DNA from: Acidobacteria bacterium AB60
GTDB taxonomy: Bacteria; Acidobacteriota; Terriglobia; Terriglobales; Acidobacteriaceae
DNA length: 64,000 bases
NCBI GenBank assembly: GCA_008682415.1
Contig: VANK01000002.1
Coordinates: 186,001 to 250,000 of the forward strand
Direction: 5' to 3'
Below, piece after piece: positions 52,521-62,261 of this stretch. Position numbers and translations under genes: made by a program. The notes under the pieces are model-generated. The model made no database searches. It saw nothing but the letters and a program-made list of their open reading frames with translations, and had not been told where the DNA came from. Numbering within the stretch: position 1 is the first letter of the stretch; each line of letters begins with the position of its first letter.

Positions 52521-54305
52521 ATGCACTCTACGACCAACAAGCCCTTCACGTACGAAGCTTTTCCCGCTTCCGGACAGGTCGCGTACTTCTCCATGGAAAT
52601 CGCGATCAACCCCGCCATGCCGACCTACTCCGGTGGACTCGGCGTTCTGGCCGGCGACACTCTGCGCTCCGCCGCCGACCTCGGCGTGCCCTTGGTCGCC
52701 TTCACGCTGCTGCACCGCAAAGGCTACTTCAAGCAGCACATCGACGCCGAGGGAACCCAGACCGAAGAAGTCCAGTCCTGGAACCCCGCCGATTTCTGCA
52801 CCGAGGAGCCCGCTCGCATCACCGTGTCCGTCGAAGATCGCACGGTCACCGCGCGCGCCTGGCGCTACGACCTCGTGGGCCGCGCCGGTCACATCGTGCC
52901 CATCTATCTTCTCGACACCGATCTGGAAGGCAACTCCGGCTGGGACCGCGGCCTCACCGATCACCTCTACGGCGGAGACACCAACTACCGCCTGCAGCAG
53001 GAGATCGTCCTCGGCATGGGCGGCATTCGCATGGCCAACGCCCTGGGCCTGCATGTAAACGTGTACCACATGAATGAAGGGCACGCCGCCCTGCTCACCC
53101 TGGCGCTGCTCGAAAGCCAGCTCGGCGGCGGTCCGCTCGGCGCGGCCACCGATACCGACCTCGAGGTGGTGCGCAACAAGTGCGTCTTCACCACCCACAC
53201 CCCCGTTCCCGCCGGCCACGACCGCTTCTCCACCGAGCAGACCTTCCGCATCCTCGGCAACGAGCGCACCTCCCGCCTTCAGAAGCTCGGCGTCTTCAAA
53301 GACGGGCTGCTCAACATGACCCTGCTCGCCCTGCGCTTCTCCCGCTACGCCAATGGCGTCGCCATGCAGCACGGCAAGGTCTCGCGCGAGATGTTCCCCG
53401 AGTTCCCCATCGACGCCATCACCAACGGCGTGCACGCCCCCACGTGGGTCTCCGAGAGCGTCCAGCAGATGCTCGATCAGCACATCCCCGCTTGGCGCCG
53501 CGACAATCTCTTCCTGCGCAATGCCATCGACCTCCCGCTGAACGCAATGATCTCCGCTCACGCCCGCGCCAAGGAAGAGCTGCTCGCCGAGGTGGGATCC
53601 CGCACCGGGCTGGTCCTCAATCCCCGCGTACTCACGCTGGGCTTCGCGCGCCGGGTCGCCACTTACAAGCGCGCCAGCCTCATGTTCACCGATCCCGAAC
53701 GCCTCGCGCGCATCGCCGATGCCGCCGGCGGGCTGCAGATCATCTACGCCGGCAAGGCCCATCCCCAGGATGAACCCGGCAAGCAGCTCATCCGCGACGT
53801 CGTGGCCCAGGCCCACGCCCTCGCCAGCAACAAGCTCCAGGTCGTGTATCTCGAAAACTATGCCTGGGACCTCGGCGCCCTGCTTACTGCCGGCGTCGAC
53901 GTCTGGGTCAACACCCCGCGCCGTCCTTATGAGGCCTCCGGCACCAGCGGCATGAAAGCCGCGCTCAACGGCGTTCCCAGCCTCTCCATCCTCGACGGCT
54001 GGTGGATCGAGGGTTGCATCGAGGGCGTCACCGGCTGGGCCATCGACGATGGCGCCACCGACGCCGACGAGGCGCTGTCCCTCTACCACAAGCTGGAATC
54101 CGCCGTGGTCCCGCTCTATCTGCAGGCTCCCGAGAAATGGGCCCAGATCATGCGCACCACCCTCGCCTTCAACGGCTCATACTTCAACACCAACCGTATG
54201 GTCAAGCAGTACACCCGGAACGCCTACTATCCGTTGAAACTGGTCGAAAACCCTAATGTGGAGGAGCCGGTCTACGCTGAAGAGCAGCAGATGAGCGACC
54301 GGTAA
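52521..54305 (+). CDS. Alpha-glucan phosphorylase, short form
   Basis: A 594-residue phosphorylase releasing glucose 1-phosphate from alpha-glucans. It begins [27 protein letters not shown] and has [33 protein letters not shown] and the PLP-site loop [16 protein letters not shown]. The short length (about 600 rather than 800) is that of the GlgP-like alpha-glucan phosphorylases that lack the animal/yeast regulatory regions. AGGT precedes the ATG, and a strong terminator follows the gene, so it is the end of its unit. Confidence 0.9.
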   Translation: MHSTTNKPFTYEAFPASGQVAYFSMEIAINPAMPTYSGGLGVLAGDTLRSAADLGVPLVAFTLLHRKGYFKQHIDAEGTQTEEVQSWNPADFCTEEPARITVSVEDRTVTARAWRYDLVGRAGHIVPIYLLDTDLEGNSGWDRGLTDHLYGGDTNYRLQQEIVLGMGGIRMANALGLHVNVYHMNEGHAALLTLALLESQLGGGPLGAATDTDLEVVRNKCVFTTHTPVPAGHDRFSTEQTFRILGNERTSRLQKLGVFKDGLLNMTLLALRFSRYANGVAMQHGKVSREMFPEFPIDAITNGVHAPTWVSESVQQMLDQHIPAWRRDNLFLRNAIDLPLNAMISAHARAKEELLAEVGSRTGLVLNPRVLTLGFARRVATYKRASLMFTDPERLARIADAAGGLQIIYAGKAHPQDEPGKQLIRDVVAQAHALASNKLQVVYLENYAWDLGALLTAGVDVWVNTPRRPYEASGTSGMKAALNGVPSLSILDGWWIEGCIEGVTGWAIDDGATDADEALSLYHKLESAVVPLYLQAPEKWAQIMRTTLAFNGSYFNTNRMVKQYTRNAYYPLKLVENPNVEEPVYAEEQQMSDR

Positions 54306-54327
54306 TCCTCCTGTTCTAGTAATTTCA

Positions 54328-54360
54328 AAGGGGCGCGGCTGTCCGCGCCCCTTGCTTTTT
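54328..54360 (+). terminator. Rho-independent terminator of glucan phosphorylase
   Basis: AAGGGGCGCGG (54328-54338) pairs perfectly with CCGCGCCCCTT (54343-54353) around a CTGT loop and is followed by GCTTTTT. Confidence 0.9.
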
Positions 54361-54622
54361 GAGACACAGCTTCGCTTCCCGACATCTCCCTCCTCCTCCC
54401 CTCGGGACAGGCATCACATAACGAGCAGCCTCCATCTGATAGGCAACCGCAACTTGATAGTTGGAGCGGGCTTGAACTTCCGAGCGGCGAACAACCTTAT
54501 CAGAATGTGAGCTTTCCACCGCCCCAGATTCGCAGTTTATGCATCGTTTGCCGCTCCAGTGTCGTCTCTACACTGAGCGGCAAAAATCCCCCGACGAGAT
54601 CGGTTGTTCGCCCTCGGTCTTC

Positions 54623-54638
54623 ATCTACCATGGTAGAT
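54623..54638. promoter_or_regulatory. 16-bp perfect palindrome, candidate operator of the RND operon
   Basis: ATCTACCATGGTAGAT is a perfect 16-bp dyad about 140 bases before the RND pump start. Its CTAC..GTAG half-sites resemble operators of dimeric repressors. There is no repressor gene next to the operon. Confidence 0.5.
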
Positions 54639-54778
54639 TCACGCGGATTTTGTACGTGACCCCGGCGGTTTGGCCTTGGGTCGAGCTCTCCCGGACGGGC
54701 CAATCCTTCCCCAATTCCTGATCCGGCCGCAAGAGAGCGCGATCCCTGCAACCCGGCTCTGGAGCGAGAACCAGCCCT

Positions 54779-57700
54779 ATGATGTGGATTGTTCGGCTTG
54801 CGCTAAGGCGGCCATACACCTTTATCGTCTTCGCGCTTTTGATTTTGATCCTTGGCGTCTACTCCATCGAATCGATGCCGACGGACATCTTTCCCAATAT
54901 CAATATTCCCATCGTCACGGTGGTCTGGGGCTACTCCGGCCTGAGTCCCGAGCAGATGGCCAATCGCATTGTCACGGTCAGCGAACGCGCCATGACCACC
55001 ACCGTCAACGACATCGAGCACATCGAATCGCAGTCGTTCAACGGTGTCGCGATCATCAAGGTCTTTTTCCAGCCCCGCGTCAACATCGCCAACTCCGTCG
55101 CCCAGGTCACCTCGGCGAGTCAGGCCATCGTCCGCCAAATGCCGCCGGGGACGCTGCCGCCTTTCATCCTCCAATACAACGCCTCCAGCGTACCGGTGAT
55201 TCAGTACGGCCTCGCCGGCCAGGGCCTGGATGAGACACGGCTCTTCGATCTCGGCCAGAACACCATTCGCCTGGCCCTCAGCACCGTCGAAGGCGCGCAG
55301 AGCCCCTACCCCTTCGGCGGCAGGCAACGTCAGATCCAGGTGGATCTCGATCTTCACGCGCTTCAGGCCAAGGGCCTCGCGCCTGCCGACGTCGTCAACG
55401 CCATCAACGCGCAGAACGTCATCGCTCCCTCCGGCACCATGAAGATCGATCGCTTCGAGTACGCGATCGAAACCAACTCCACCCCCTCCGTCGTCGCGGA
55501 ACTCAACAACCTGCCCATTCGCACCGCCAACGGCGCCGTCATCTACGTGCGCGATGTCGCCCACGTGCGCGACGGTAGCCCGCCCCAGACCAACATCGTC
55601 CGCGTCGACGGCCGCCGCGCCGTCCTCATGAACATCATGAAGACCGGCTCCGCCTCGACTCTTGAGATCATCGACGGCATCAAGTCCAGGGTCGAAGCCG
55701 TTCGTGGCCAGCTTCCGCCGGAGATGACGGTCTCGCCCATCAACGACCAGTCCATCTTCGTCCGCGGCGCCATCAAGGGCGTGGTCCGCGAAGCCATCAT
55801 CGCCGCCTGCCTCACCGGCGTCATGATCCTCGTCTTCCTCGGCAGCTGGCGTTCCACGCTCATCATCGCCGTCTCCATCCCCCTCTCCATCCTCTGTTCG
55901 CTCGCCGCCCTCGCCGCCCTCGGCGAGACCATCAACATCATGACCCTCGGCGGCCTCGCCCTCGCTGTCGGCATTCTCGTCGACGACGCCACCGTCGAAA
56001 TTGAAAACATCAACCGCAACCTCGAAGCCGGCAAAGAGATCGAGCAGGCCATCCTGGACGGCGCCGCGCAGATCGCCACCCCCGCCCTCGTCTCCACCCT
56101 CGCCATCTGCATCGTCTTCGTCCCCATGTTCTTCCTCAGCGGCGTGGCCAAGTACCTCTTCGTGCCCATGGCTGAAGCCGTCGTCTTCGCCATGCTCGCC
56201 AGTTACCTGCTCTCGCGTACCGTGGTCCCCACCATGGCCCGCTACCTCCTCCATGAGCACGACGAAACCGAGGCCGCCCAGCGCCACCGCAGCCGCAATC
56301 CCTTCATCCGTTTCCAGCTCGCCTTCGAGTCGCGCTTCGAAAGCATCCGCGTCGGCTACCTGCGCTTCCTCACCCTCGCCGTCGATCACGCCGGCGTCTT
56401 CCTCGTCCTCTTCGTCGTCTTCGCCCTCGCCTCCGCCGGCGGACTCACCTTCTTCCTCGGCCAGGACTTCTTCCCCGCCGTCGACTCCGGCAGCTTCAAG
56501 ATCCACATCCGCGCCCACACCGGCACGCGCATCGAAGAGACCGCCGCCCTCTGCGACCACATCGACGCCACCATCCGCCAGAACATCCCGGCAGGCGAGC
56601 TCGTCAACATCATCGACAACATCGGCCTGCCCTACTCCGGCCTCAACCTCTCCTATTCCACATCGGCCCCCATCGGTCCCGCCGATGCCGACATTCAGGT
56701 GCAGCTCGCCGAAAAGCACCACCCCACCGAGCCCTACGTCGATCACCTGCGCCAGGTCCTCTCCCGCGACTACCCCGGCGTGACCTTCTACGTTCTTCCC
56801 GTCGACATCGTCACCCAGATCCTCAACTTCGGCCTCGCTGCCCCCATCGACATCCAGATCATCGGTCCCAATCTGCAGGCCAACCGCAGCCTCGCCGAAA
56901 AGATGCTCAACGAAGTCCGCTACGTTCCCGGCGCCGCCGATGCCCGCATTCAGCAGCCCTTCGATTACCCGCGCATGACCGTCGACGTCGACCGCACCCG
57001 TGCCCAGGCCGTCGGCCTCACCGAGGCGAACGTCACCCAGTCCATCCTCATTGCCCTCAGCGGCAGCTTCCAGACATCGCCCAACTTCTTCCTCGACCCG
57101 CGCAACGGCGTCAGCTACAGCATCGCCACGCAATCTCCGCAATACCGCCTCGACACCGTTGCGGATCTCCAGAGCCTGCCCATCTCCGGCGCCAATACCG
57201 CGCCCATCCAGCAGGCCTTCAGCAGCGGCGGCAGCCTCACCAGCTCCAGCTCCACCGCGGTGCCCGGAGCCGTCCGCCCCGTCCAGATCCTCGGCAACGT
57301 CGCCCGCATCGTCCCCGGCACCGAACTCGGCACCGTCAGCCACTACGACGTGCAGCCCGTCATCGATATCTTCACCAACGTCAAAGGAACCGATCTCGGC
57401 ACCGTCACCCGTGCCATGGAAAAGATCGTCGCCGAGCACAAGAAGGACCTGCCCCGCGGCTCCAGCTTCATCCTCCGCGGCCAGAGCGAGACCATGTACA
57501 AGTCCTACTTCGGACTCATCGCCGGTCTCGCCATGTCCATCCTGCTGGTCTACCTGCTCATCGTCGTCAACTTCCAGTCCTGGCTCGACCCGTTTCTCAT
57601 CATCTCCGCCCTGCCCGCCGCCCTGGCCGGCATCGCCTGGTTCCTGTTCCTCACCGGAACCCGCCTCAGCGTGCCCGCCCTTACTGGCGCCATCATGTGC

Positions 57701-58069
57701 ATGGGCGTGGCCACCGCCAATTCCATCCTCGTGGTCAGCTTCGCTCGCGAACAGCTCGAGGCCCTGGTGGGCAATGCCCGCAAGGCCGCCCTCAACGCAG
57801 GCTTCGTGCGCTTCCGGCCCGTGCTCATGACCGCCCTCGCCATGATCATCGGCATGGTGCCCATGGCCCTCGGCCTCGGCGAAGGCGGCGAGCAGAACGC
57901 GCCCCTCGGACGCGCCGTCATCGGCGGATTGCTTCTCGCCACCGTCGCCACCCTCTTCTTCGTGCCCGTGTTCTTCTCGGTCATGCACGGCTGGCTCGAG
58001 CGCCGCAGACGCGCTCACGCTGCGCCCTCCACACCGACACTCGACGAGTTCGACAAGATTCCGGAGTAA
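54779..58069 (+). CDS. RND efflux pump inner-membrane transporter (HAE1 type)
   Basis: A 1096-residue proton-driven pump. It starts RRPYTFIVFALLILILG, has the large periplasmic porter loops, and shows the membrane motif GGLALAVGILVDDATVEIENI with the proton-relay aspartates in helix 4. The second half repeats the fold (FQSWLDPFLIISALPAALAG, GVATANSILVVSFA). It forms a trimer that moves drugs, solvents or other amphiphiles to the adaptor and outer-membrane channel encoded just downstream. Two adjacent ATG codons make the start uncertain by one residue. A 1131-residue antisense frame here is an artefact of codon bias. Confidence 0.93.
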   Translation: MMWIVRLALRRPYTFIVFALLILILGVYSIESMPTDIFPNINIPIVTVVWGYSGLSPEQMANRIVTVSERAMTTTVNDIEHIESQSFNGVAIIKVFFQPRVNIANSVAQVTSASQAIVRQMPPGTLPPFILQYNASSVPVIQYGLAGQGLDETRLFDLGQNTIRLALSTVEGAQSPYPFGGRQRQIQVDLDLHALQAKGLAPADVVNAINAQNVIAPSGTMKIDRFEYAIETNSTPSVVAELNNLPIRTANGAVIYVRDVAHVRDGSPPQTNIVRVDGRRAVLMNIMKTGSASTLEIIDGIKSRVEAVRGQLPPEMTVSPINDQSIFVRGAIKGVVREAIIAACLTGVMILVFLGSWRSTLIIAVSIPLSILCSLAALAALGETINIMTLGGLALAVGILVDDATVEIENINRNLEAGKEIEQAILDGAAQIATPALVSTLAICIVFVPMFFLSGVAKYLFVPMAEAVVFAMLASYLLSRTVVPTMARYLLHEHDETEAAQRHRSRNPFIRFQLAFESRFESIRVGYLRFLTLAVDHAGVFLVLFVVFALASAGGLTFFLGQDFFPAVDSGSFKIHIRAHTGTRIEETAALCDHIDATIRQNIPAGELVNIIDNIGLPYSGLNLSYSTSAPIGPADADIQVQLAEKHHPTEPYVDHLRQVLSRDYPGVTFYVLPVDIVTQILNFGLAAPIDIQIIGPNLQANRSLAEKMLNEVRYVPGAADARIQQPFDYPRMTVDVDRTRAQAVGLTEANVTQSILIALSGSFQTSPNFFLDPRNGVSYSIATQSPQYRLDTVADLQSLPISGANTAPIQQAFSSGGSLTSSSSTAVPGAVRPVQILGNVARIVPGTELGTVSHYDVQPVIDIFTNVKGTDLGTVTRAMEKIVAEHKKDLPRGSSFILRGQSETMYKSYFGLIAGLAMSILLVYLLIVVNFQSWLDPFLIISALPAALAGIAWFLFLTGTRLSVPALTGAIMCMGVATANSILVVSFAREQLEALVGNARKAALNAGFVRFRPVLMTALAMIIGMVPMALGLGEGGEQNAPLGRAVIGGLLLATVATLFFVPVFFSVMHGWLERRRRAHAAPSTPTLDEFDKIPE

Positions 58070-58073
58070 CCCT

Positions 58074-59294
58074 ATGAATCGCCCGACTTCGCAACCAGCA
58101 CCCGGCGCCCAGCACGACCACGAGAGCGCTCCCGAACATCCGCCCATCAACGGGCGGGGAGCTTCGATCGCCCTCGTCCTCGTAGCCATACTCGTCATCG
58201 GCCTTGCCGCCTACGGCATCTGGAAGCGTCACCACACTGATGAGGTTCTGGCTGAAACCACGCAGCGCGACGCCGCCCCCAGCGTCATCGCCCTTCCCGC
58301 CCGCCCCGGCGCACCGACCGACACCTTCGAGCTCCCCGGCAACGTCACCGCCTGGAGCGATGCGCCCATCTATGCCCGCACCACCGGCTACCTCACCAAG
58401 TGGTACTTCGACATCGGCGCGCATGTGAAGAAAGGCGATCTGCTCGCCGAGATCGCCACCCCCGAACTCGATCAGCAGGTCGCGCAGGCTGAAGCCGACC
58501 TCGCCACCGCGGAGACCAACGCCGGCAACGCCAAAACGCAGGCCGAACGCTACAAGGGCCTCGTGACCTCCGATGCAGTCTCTCGCCAGGACACCGAAAC
58601 CTTCGTCACCCAGGCAGCCTCCACCTCCTCCGCGGTCAAGTCCGCGCAGGCCAACGTTGACCGCCTCAAGCAGCTCCAGAGCTTCGAAAAGATCTACGCC
58701 CCCTTCGACGGCGTGGTCACCGCCCGCAATATCGACAATGGCCAGCTCATCAACGTTGGTGCCAGCGAGCTCTTTCATCTCCAGGCGCTCGGTACCCTGC
58801 GCGTCTACGTCAATGTCCCCGAGGTCTACACCTCCTCCGTCCACCGCGGCGAAAAGATCAACCTCACCTTCCCCCAGTTTCCCGACCGCAACTTTGAAGG
58901 CACGCTCGTGCGCACCGCCGACGTCATTGACCCCCTCAACCGCACCCTGCTGGTCGAAATCGACGTCAACAATCGCAAGGGCGAACTGATGCCCGGCTCG
59001 CTCGCCCAGGTGCACTTCAAGGCCAGGGCCGTCGGCCAGACCTTCGTTGTCCCCGCCTCCGCCATCGTCTTCCGCACCCAGGGCATCCGCGTCGCCACCG
59101 TCGCGAACGGCAATGTCGCGCACCTCGTGCCCGTCACCATCGGCAACGACAACGGCGCGACCGTCGAAATAATTGCGGGTCTCAACGCCAGCGATCGCGT
59201 GATCCAGGATCCCCCGGACTCCATCATCGAGGGCGAAAAGCTCAACGTCGAAAGCTCTAACCAGCAGCCCGCACCCAACGGAGGCAAGCAGTAA
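58074..59294 (+). CDS. RND efflux periplasmic adaptor (membrane fusion protein)
   Basis: A 406-residue adaptor. An N-terminal membrane anchor (ASIALVLVAILVIGLAAYGI, about 24-43) is followed by a lipoyl half-motif (PIYARTTGYLTKWYFDIGAHVKKGD), an alpha-hairpin rich in alanine and glutamine (VAQAEADLATAETNAGNAKTQ), the second lipoyl half (IYAPFDGVVTARNIDNGQL) and a beta-barrel domain. It links the pump to the outer-membrane channel. Its ribosome site GGAGTAA contains the pump gene's stop codon, so translation is coupled. Confidence 0.93.
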   Translation: MNRPTSQPAPGAQHDHESAPEHPPINGRGASIALVLVAILVIGLAAYGIWKRHHTDEVLAETTQRDAAPSVIALPARPGAPTDTFELPGNVTAWSDAPIYARTTGYLTKWYFDIGAHVKKGDLLAEIATPELDQQVAQAEADLATAETNAGNAKTQAERYKGLVTSDAVSRQDTETFVTQAASTSSAVKSAQANVDRLKQLQSFEKIYAPFDGVVTARNIDNGQLINVGASELFHLQALGTLRVYVNVPEVYTSSVHRGEKINLTFPQFPDRNFEGTLVRTADVIDPLNRTLLVEIDVNNRKGELMPGSLAQVHFKARAVGQTFVVPASAIVFRTQGIRVATVANGNVAHLVPVTIGNDNGATVEIIAGLNASDRVIQDPPDSIIEGEKLNVESSNQQPAPNGGKQ

Positions 59295-59296
59295 CC

Positions 59297-60853
59297 ATGC
59301 CTCAATCACTACAAAACGAGGGTGCCCCCGAGCCTGCCCTGAGCTCGCAGAAGGGTCCCTCGCATTTGGGGACCGGGGATAGCAAGAACCTATACGTTCC
59401 ACCTGTCCGAGTCCTCACTCTGGCCGCGATCGCGCTCCTCTCCGGCTGCAAGGTGGGCCCCAACTACCACAAGCCCGAGTTCACCGCGCCCGCCGCCTAC
59501 AAAGAGACCGGCGCGCCCTCCGTCCAGCCTCCCCCTCCACCCTCCGACGGTTCCTGGAAACCTGCCTCGCCTTCCGACGGCATGCTGCGCGGCAAGTGGT
59601 GGGAGGTCTACAACGACCAGCAGCTCAATCAGCTCGAAGAACGCATCGCCACGAACAACTTCTCTCTCCGCCAGGCGGAAGAAAGCTACCTCGCGGCGCG
59701 CGACCAGATCGGCGTCATCCGCGCCGACATGTACCCCACCCTCTCCTTCGCGCCCAGCGCCGTGCACTACAACCAGTCGCACCACAAACCCTTAGTGCAG
59801 CCCGGATCCAAGACCCAGTACAACGACCTCATCCTCGGCGGACAAGGCGGGTGGGAGCCCGACTTCTGGGGACGCGTCCGGCGCAACATCGAGTCCGCGC
59901 AGGCCACGGCGCAAGCCAACGCCGCCGACGTCGCCAACGTCGACCTCATCCTCCACGCCGAGCTCGCCGCCGACTACTTCGAGCTCCGCGGCCTCGACTC
60001 GCAGATCGCGCTCCTCAAGCGCACCGTCAGCGACCTCGAGCACCAGCTCGACCTGACCCAGCGCCGTCTTCAAGGAGGCGTGGCCACCGAGAGCGACGTC
60101 GCGCAGGCCACCACCCAGCTCGAAACCGTGCGTGCCCAGCTCGCCGACGTCAGCGTGGCCCGCGCCCAGTTCGAGCACACCATCGGCACCATCGATACCT
60201 ACGACCTCGCGCAGTTCAGCATCCCGTTCTCCCCGCTCGATCTGCCCCTGCCCAAGATCCCCACCGGAGTTCCCTCACAACTCCTCGAGCGCCGTCCCGA
60301 CATCGCCGCCCAGGAACGCCTCACCGCCGCCGCCAACGCCCGCATCGGAGTCGCCATCGCGGCCTTCTATCCCTCCCTCAATCTCGGAGGCACAGGCGGC
60401 TTTGAAAGCACTCACGGCGGTGTATGGCTGCAGGGCCCCAGCGCCTTCTGGTCCCTCGGAGCCCAGGCCACCCAGATCCTCTTCGATGCCGGACAGCGCC
60501 ATGCCCTCACCGATCAGGCGCGCCATCAATACGAGGCGCAGGCGGACGCCTACCGGAACGTCATCTACTCCGCCTTCCAGGACGTCGAAGACAATCTCTC
60601 CACCCTCCGCATCCTCGATCAGGAGACAGCCGTCGAAGTGCGCGCCGTCGCCTCCGCGCAGCACTCCCTCGACATCTCCAACCAGCGCTACAAGGGCGGC
60701 GTCACCACCTACCTTGAAGTCCTGACCGCCGAAACCACTCTCATCGCCAACGAGCGCACACTCACCGATCTGCAGGCCCGACAGTTCGCCGCCAGCGTGC
60801 AACTCATTCGTGCCCTCGGCGGCGGCTGGGACACCACGCAACTACCGAAATGA
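59297..60853 (+). CDS. RND outer-membrane channel lipoprotein (NodT/OprM family)
   Basis: A 518-residue TolC-like channel. Residues 42-56 (VLTLAAIALLSGCKV) form a lipoprotein signal with the lipobox LLSGC and then GPNYHKPEF, the standard start of this family. Two repeated outer-membrane efflux domains follow (QLNQLEERIATNNFSLRQAEE; AERLTAAANAR-type and LDISNQRYKGGVTTYLEVL segments). The first 35 or so residues precede the signal peptide and are encoded by DNA containing GAGGGTGCCCC, a sequence also found in intergenic repeats. A TTG at codon 24 is an alternative start. The ATG is two bases after the adaptor's stop. Confidence 0.9.
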   Translation: MPQSLQNEGAPEPALSSQKGPSHLGTGDSKNLYVPPVRVLTLAAIALLSGCKVGPNYHKPEFTAPAAYKETGAPSVQPPPPPSDGSWKPASPSDGMLRGKWWEVYNDQQLNQLEERIATNNFSLRQAEESYLAARDQIGVIRADMYPTLSFAPSAVHYNQSHHKPLVQPGSKTQYNDLILGGQGGWEPDFWGRVRRNIESAQATAQANAADVANVDLILHAELAADYFELRGLDSQIALLKRTVSDLEHQLDLTQRRLQGGVATESDVAQATTQLETVRAQLADVSVARAQFEHTIGTIDTYDLAQFSIPFSPLDLPLPKIPTGVPSQLLERRPDIAAQERLTAAANARIGVAIAAFYPSLNLGGTGGFESTHGGVWLQGPSAFWSLGAQATQILFDAGQRHALTDQARHQYEAQADAYRNVIYSAFQDVEDNLSTLRILDQETAVEVRAVASAQHSLDISNQRYKGGVTTYLEVLTAETTLIANERTLTDLQARQFAASVQLIRALGGGWDTTQLPK

Positions 60854-60882
60854 GGGTGCCCCGTCCTAACTTGTTAGGGCGG
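60852..60882. repeat. GAGGGTGCCCC element with hairpin after efflux operon
   Basis: GAGGGTGCCCC (60852-60862) begins inside the channel gene's stop codon. CCGTCCTAAC (60861-60870) then pairs with GTTAGGGCGG (60873-60882) with one T-G wobble and a tight TT loop. No T-tract follows. The same 11-mer occurs at 59318-59328 in the start of the same gene. It may cap the operon mRNA or be a dispersed repeat. Confidence 0.5.
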
Positions 60883-60941
60883 GAGAGCACAAACCCCAGC
60901 GCCACGAATATACGAGAATCGTAAGAACGCGAGTACTCACC

Positions 60942-61712
60942 ATGTCTACAGGTCACGCCCGATCCGGCCCTCCACAGCCTCAACTGCCCGAGCCGACCCA
61001 CGCCGAGCGCACCCGCACCCTGTTCTCCCTCGGCACCGTCGGCACACTCTCCTCCCTCTCGCGCAAGCAGGCCGGCTTTCCCTTCGGCTCGCTCATGCCC
61101 TACGCGCTCGATGACTCCGGACGTCCCCTCTTCCTCATCAGCACCATGGCCATGCACACCCAGAACCTCAAGGCCGATCCGCGCTGCAGCCTTTTCGTCA
61201 GCCAGGAAAGCCCCGACGGTGACCCCTTGGGAGCCGCGCGCGCCACCCTCATCGGCAACGCCCAGCCCGTTTCACCCGACCATATCACTGCTATTCGCGA
61301 ACACTACCTCGCGCGCCACCCCAACAGCCGCTACTGGGCCGACTTCGCCGACTTCAGCTTCTTCCGCCTTGATCCCCTCGACATCTACTACGTCGGCGGC
61401 TTCGGCGTCATGGGCTGGGTCGCCGCCTCCGACTACGCCGCCGCCGCGCCCGACCCTCTCGCTCCCGCCGCAGCCGGCATCCTCGCCCACATGAACGCCG
61501 ACCACGTCGACGCCATGATCCAGATAGCCCGCACCCACGCCGGCCTGGAAGCTAGCGACGCTGCCATGACCTCCGTCGATCGCCTCGGCTTCCACCTGCG
61601 CCTCAAGACCGCCGACGGCATGAAAGGGGCCCGCATCAACTTTCCCCGCGAAGTCGCCACCCCGCAGCAAACCCGTGAAGTCCTCGTCGCCATGGTCCGG
61701 CAGATTCGGTAG
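60942..61712 (+). CDS. HugZ-like pyridoxamine-phosphate-oxidase-fold protein with DUF2470
   Basis: A 256-residue protein with an N-terminal split-barrel FMN/haem-binding domain (GTLSSLSRKQAGFPFGSLMPY, ISTMAMHTQNLKADPRCSLF) and a C-terminal DUF2470 domain (ILAHMNADHVDAMIQIA, VDRLGFHLRL). The same architecture occurs in HugZ-type haem oxygenases and in plastid haem-binding proteins. A haem or FMN role is therefore likely, the reaction uncertain. It follows the efflux operon by 88 bases on the same strand. Confidence 0.82.
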   Translation: MSTGHARSGPPQPQLPEPTHAERTRTLFSLGTVGTLSSLSRKQAGFPFGSLMPYALDDSGRPLFLISTMAMHTQNLKADPRCSLFVSQESPDGDPLGAARATLIGNAQPVSPDHITAIREHYLARHPNSRYWADFADFSFFRLDPLDIYYVGGFGVMGWVAASDYAAAAPDPLAPAAAGILAHMNADHVDAMIQIARTHAGLEASDAAMTSVDRLGFHLRLKTADGMKGARINFPREVATPQQTREVLVAMVRQIR

Positions 61713-61757
61713 CCCCTACCTTCATGCCGCAACTGCTGATCCACCGAGCGACGGACA

Positions 61758-61813
61758 AACTAATTTTCTAGTTGACGCCAGCCCGTCGACTAACTAAATT
61801 ACTAATAGATCGT
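61758..61813 (+). promoter_or_regulatory. Promoter and putative BlaI operator region
   Basis: TTGACG (61772-61777) and TAAATT (61795-61800) are spaced 17 bases, a fair sigma-70-type promoter. The inverted repeat AACTA-ATTTTC-TAGTT (61758-61773) overlaps the -35, and ACTAACTAAATTACTAA (61790-61806) overlaps the -10. A dimeric repressor bound here would block transcription, which fits autorepression by the BlaI-like protein encoded 50 bases downstream. Confidence 0.55.
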
Positions 61814-61856
61814 CGAAGGAAGTAGCAGGGCCTCCACCCTCCACCACTAGGAAAAG

Positions 61857-62261
61857 ATGCCGCCCAAACGCTCCATCACGCTCACCCCCGCCGAACTCCG
61901 GCTCATGAAGGTCCTCTGGACCCGCGGGGAGTCGGCCGTGTCCGACATGGTGGCAGCCACCGCCGACGACGGGCCCCTCGCCTACACCTCGGTCCTCACC
62001 ACCATTCGCATCCTCGAGCAAAAAGGCTACGTCGAGCACCGCCAGGAAGGCCGTGCCTTCCTCTACAGCGCCTCCATCGGCGAACAGGAAGCCAGCCGCT
62101 CCGAGGTCCGCCACGTCCTCCAGCGCTTCTTCGGCAACTCCCGCGAGCGCCTCCTGCTCTCGCTCCTCGGCGACGACGAGATCACCCCCGACGAAATCCG
62201 CCGTCTTAAAGAAGCGATTGCTGCCGTCCCCGACGAGTCCGAACAGGAGGTCGAGTCGTGA
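61857..62261 (+). CDS. BlaI/MecI/CopY-family transcriptional repressor
   Basis: A 134-residue winged-helix repressor. LTPAELRLMKVLWTRGESAVSDM and TSVLTTIRILEQKGYVEHR form the DNA-binding domain, and the C-terminal helices (SEVRHVLQRFFGNSRERLLLSLL) dimerise. Family members are inactivated by proteolysis started by a BlaR1/MecR1 membrane peptidase, and such a peptidase is encoded next, with a GTGA overlap. AGGAAAAG precedes the ATG. No beta-lactamase gene is visible, so the target is likely this operon itself and the protease. Confidence 0.92.
   Translation: MPPKRSITLTPAELRLMKVLWTRGESAVSDMVAATADDGPLAYTSVLTTIRILEQKGYVEHRQEGRAFLYSASIGEQEASRSEVRHVLQRFFGNSRERLLLSLLGDDEITPDEIRRLKEAIAAVPDESEQEVES

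Larger units (their letters stand above)
54306..54778. other. Spacer between glucan phosphorylase and RND operon
   Basis: 473 bases without a supported gene. It contains the phosphorylase terminator (54328-54360) and a 16-bp perfect palindrome (54623-54638) that may be an operator of the efflux operon. Short open frames on both strands have no ribosome sites or recognisable sequence. Confidence 0.55.

Noticed and set aside
52518..54089. 523-residue minus-strand frame opposite the glucan phosphorylase gene
   Set aside because: Low-complexity shadow of a well-recognised enzyme.
54803..58198. 1131-residue open frame on the minus strand, opposite the RND pump gene
   Set aside because: Its translation is glycine/aspartate/glutamate-rich and low-complexity with no domain pattern. 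It results from the strong C-ending codon preference of the real pump gene.
57981..59402. 473-residue minus-strand frame opposite the RND adaptor gene
   Set aside because: Same codon-bias artefact; the plus strand carries a clear membrane fusion protein.
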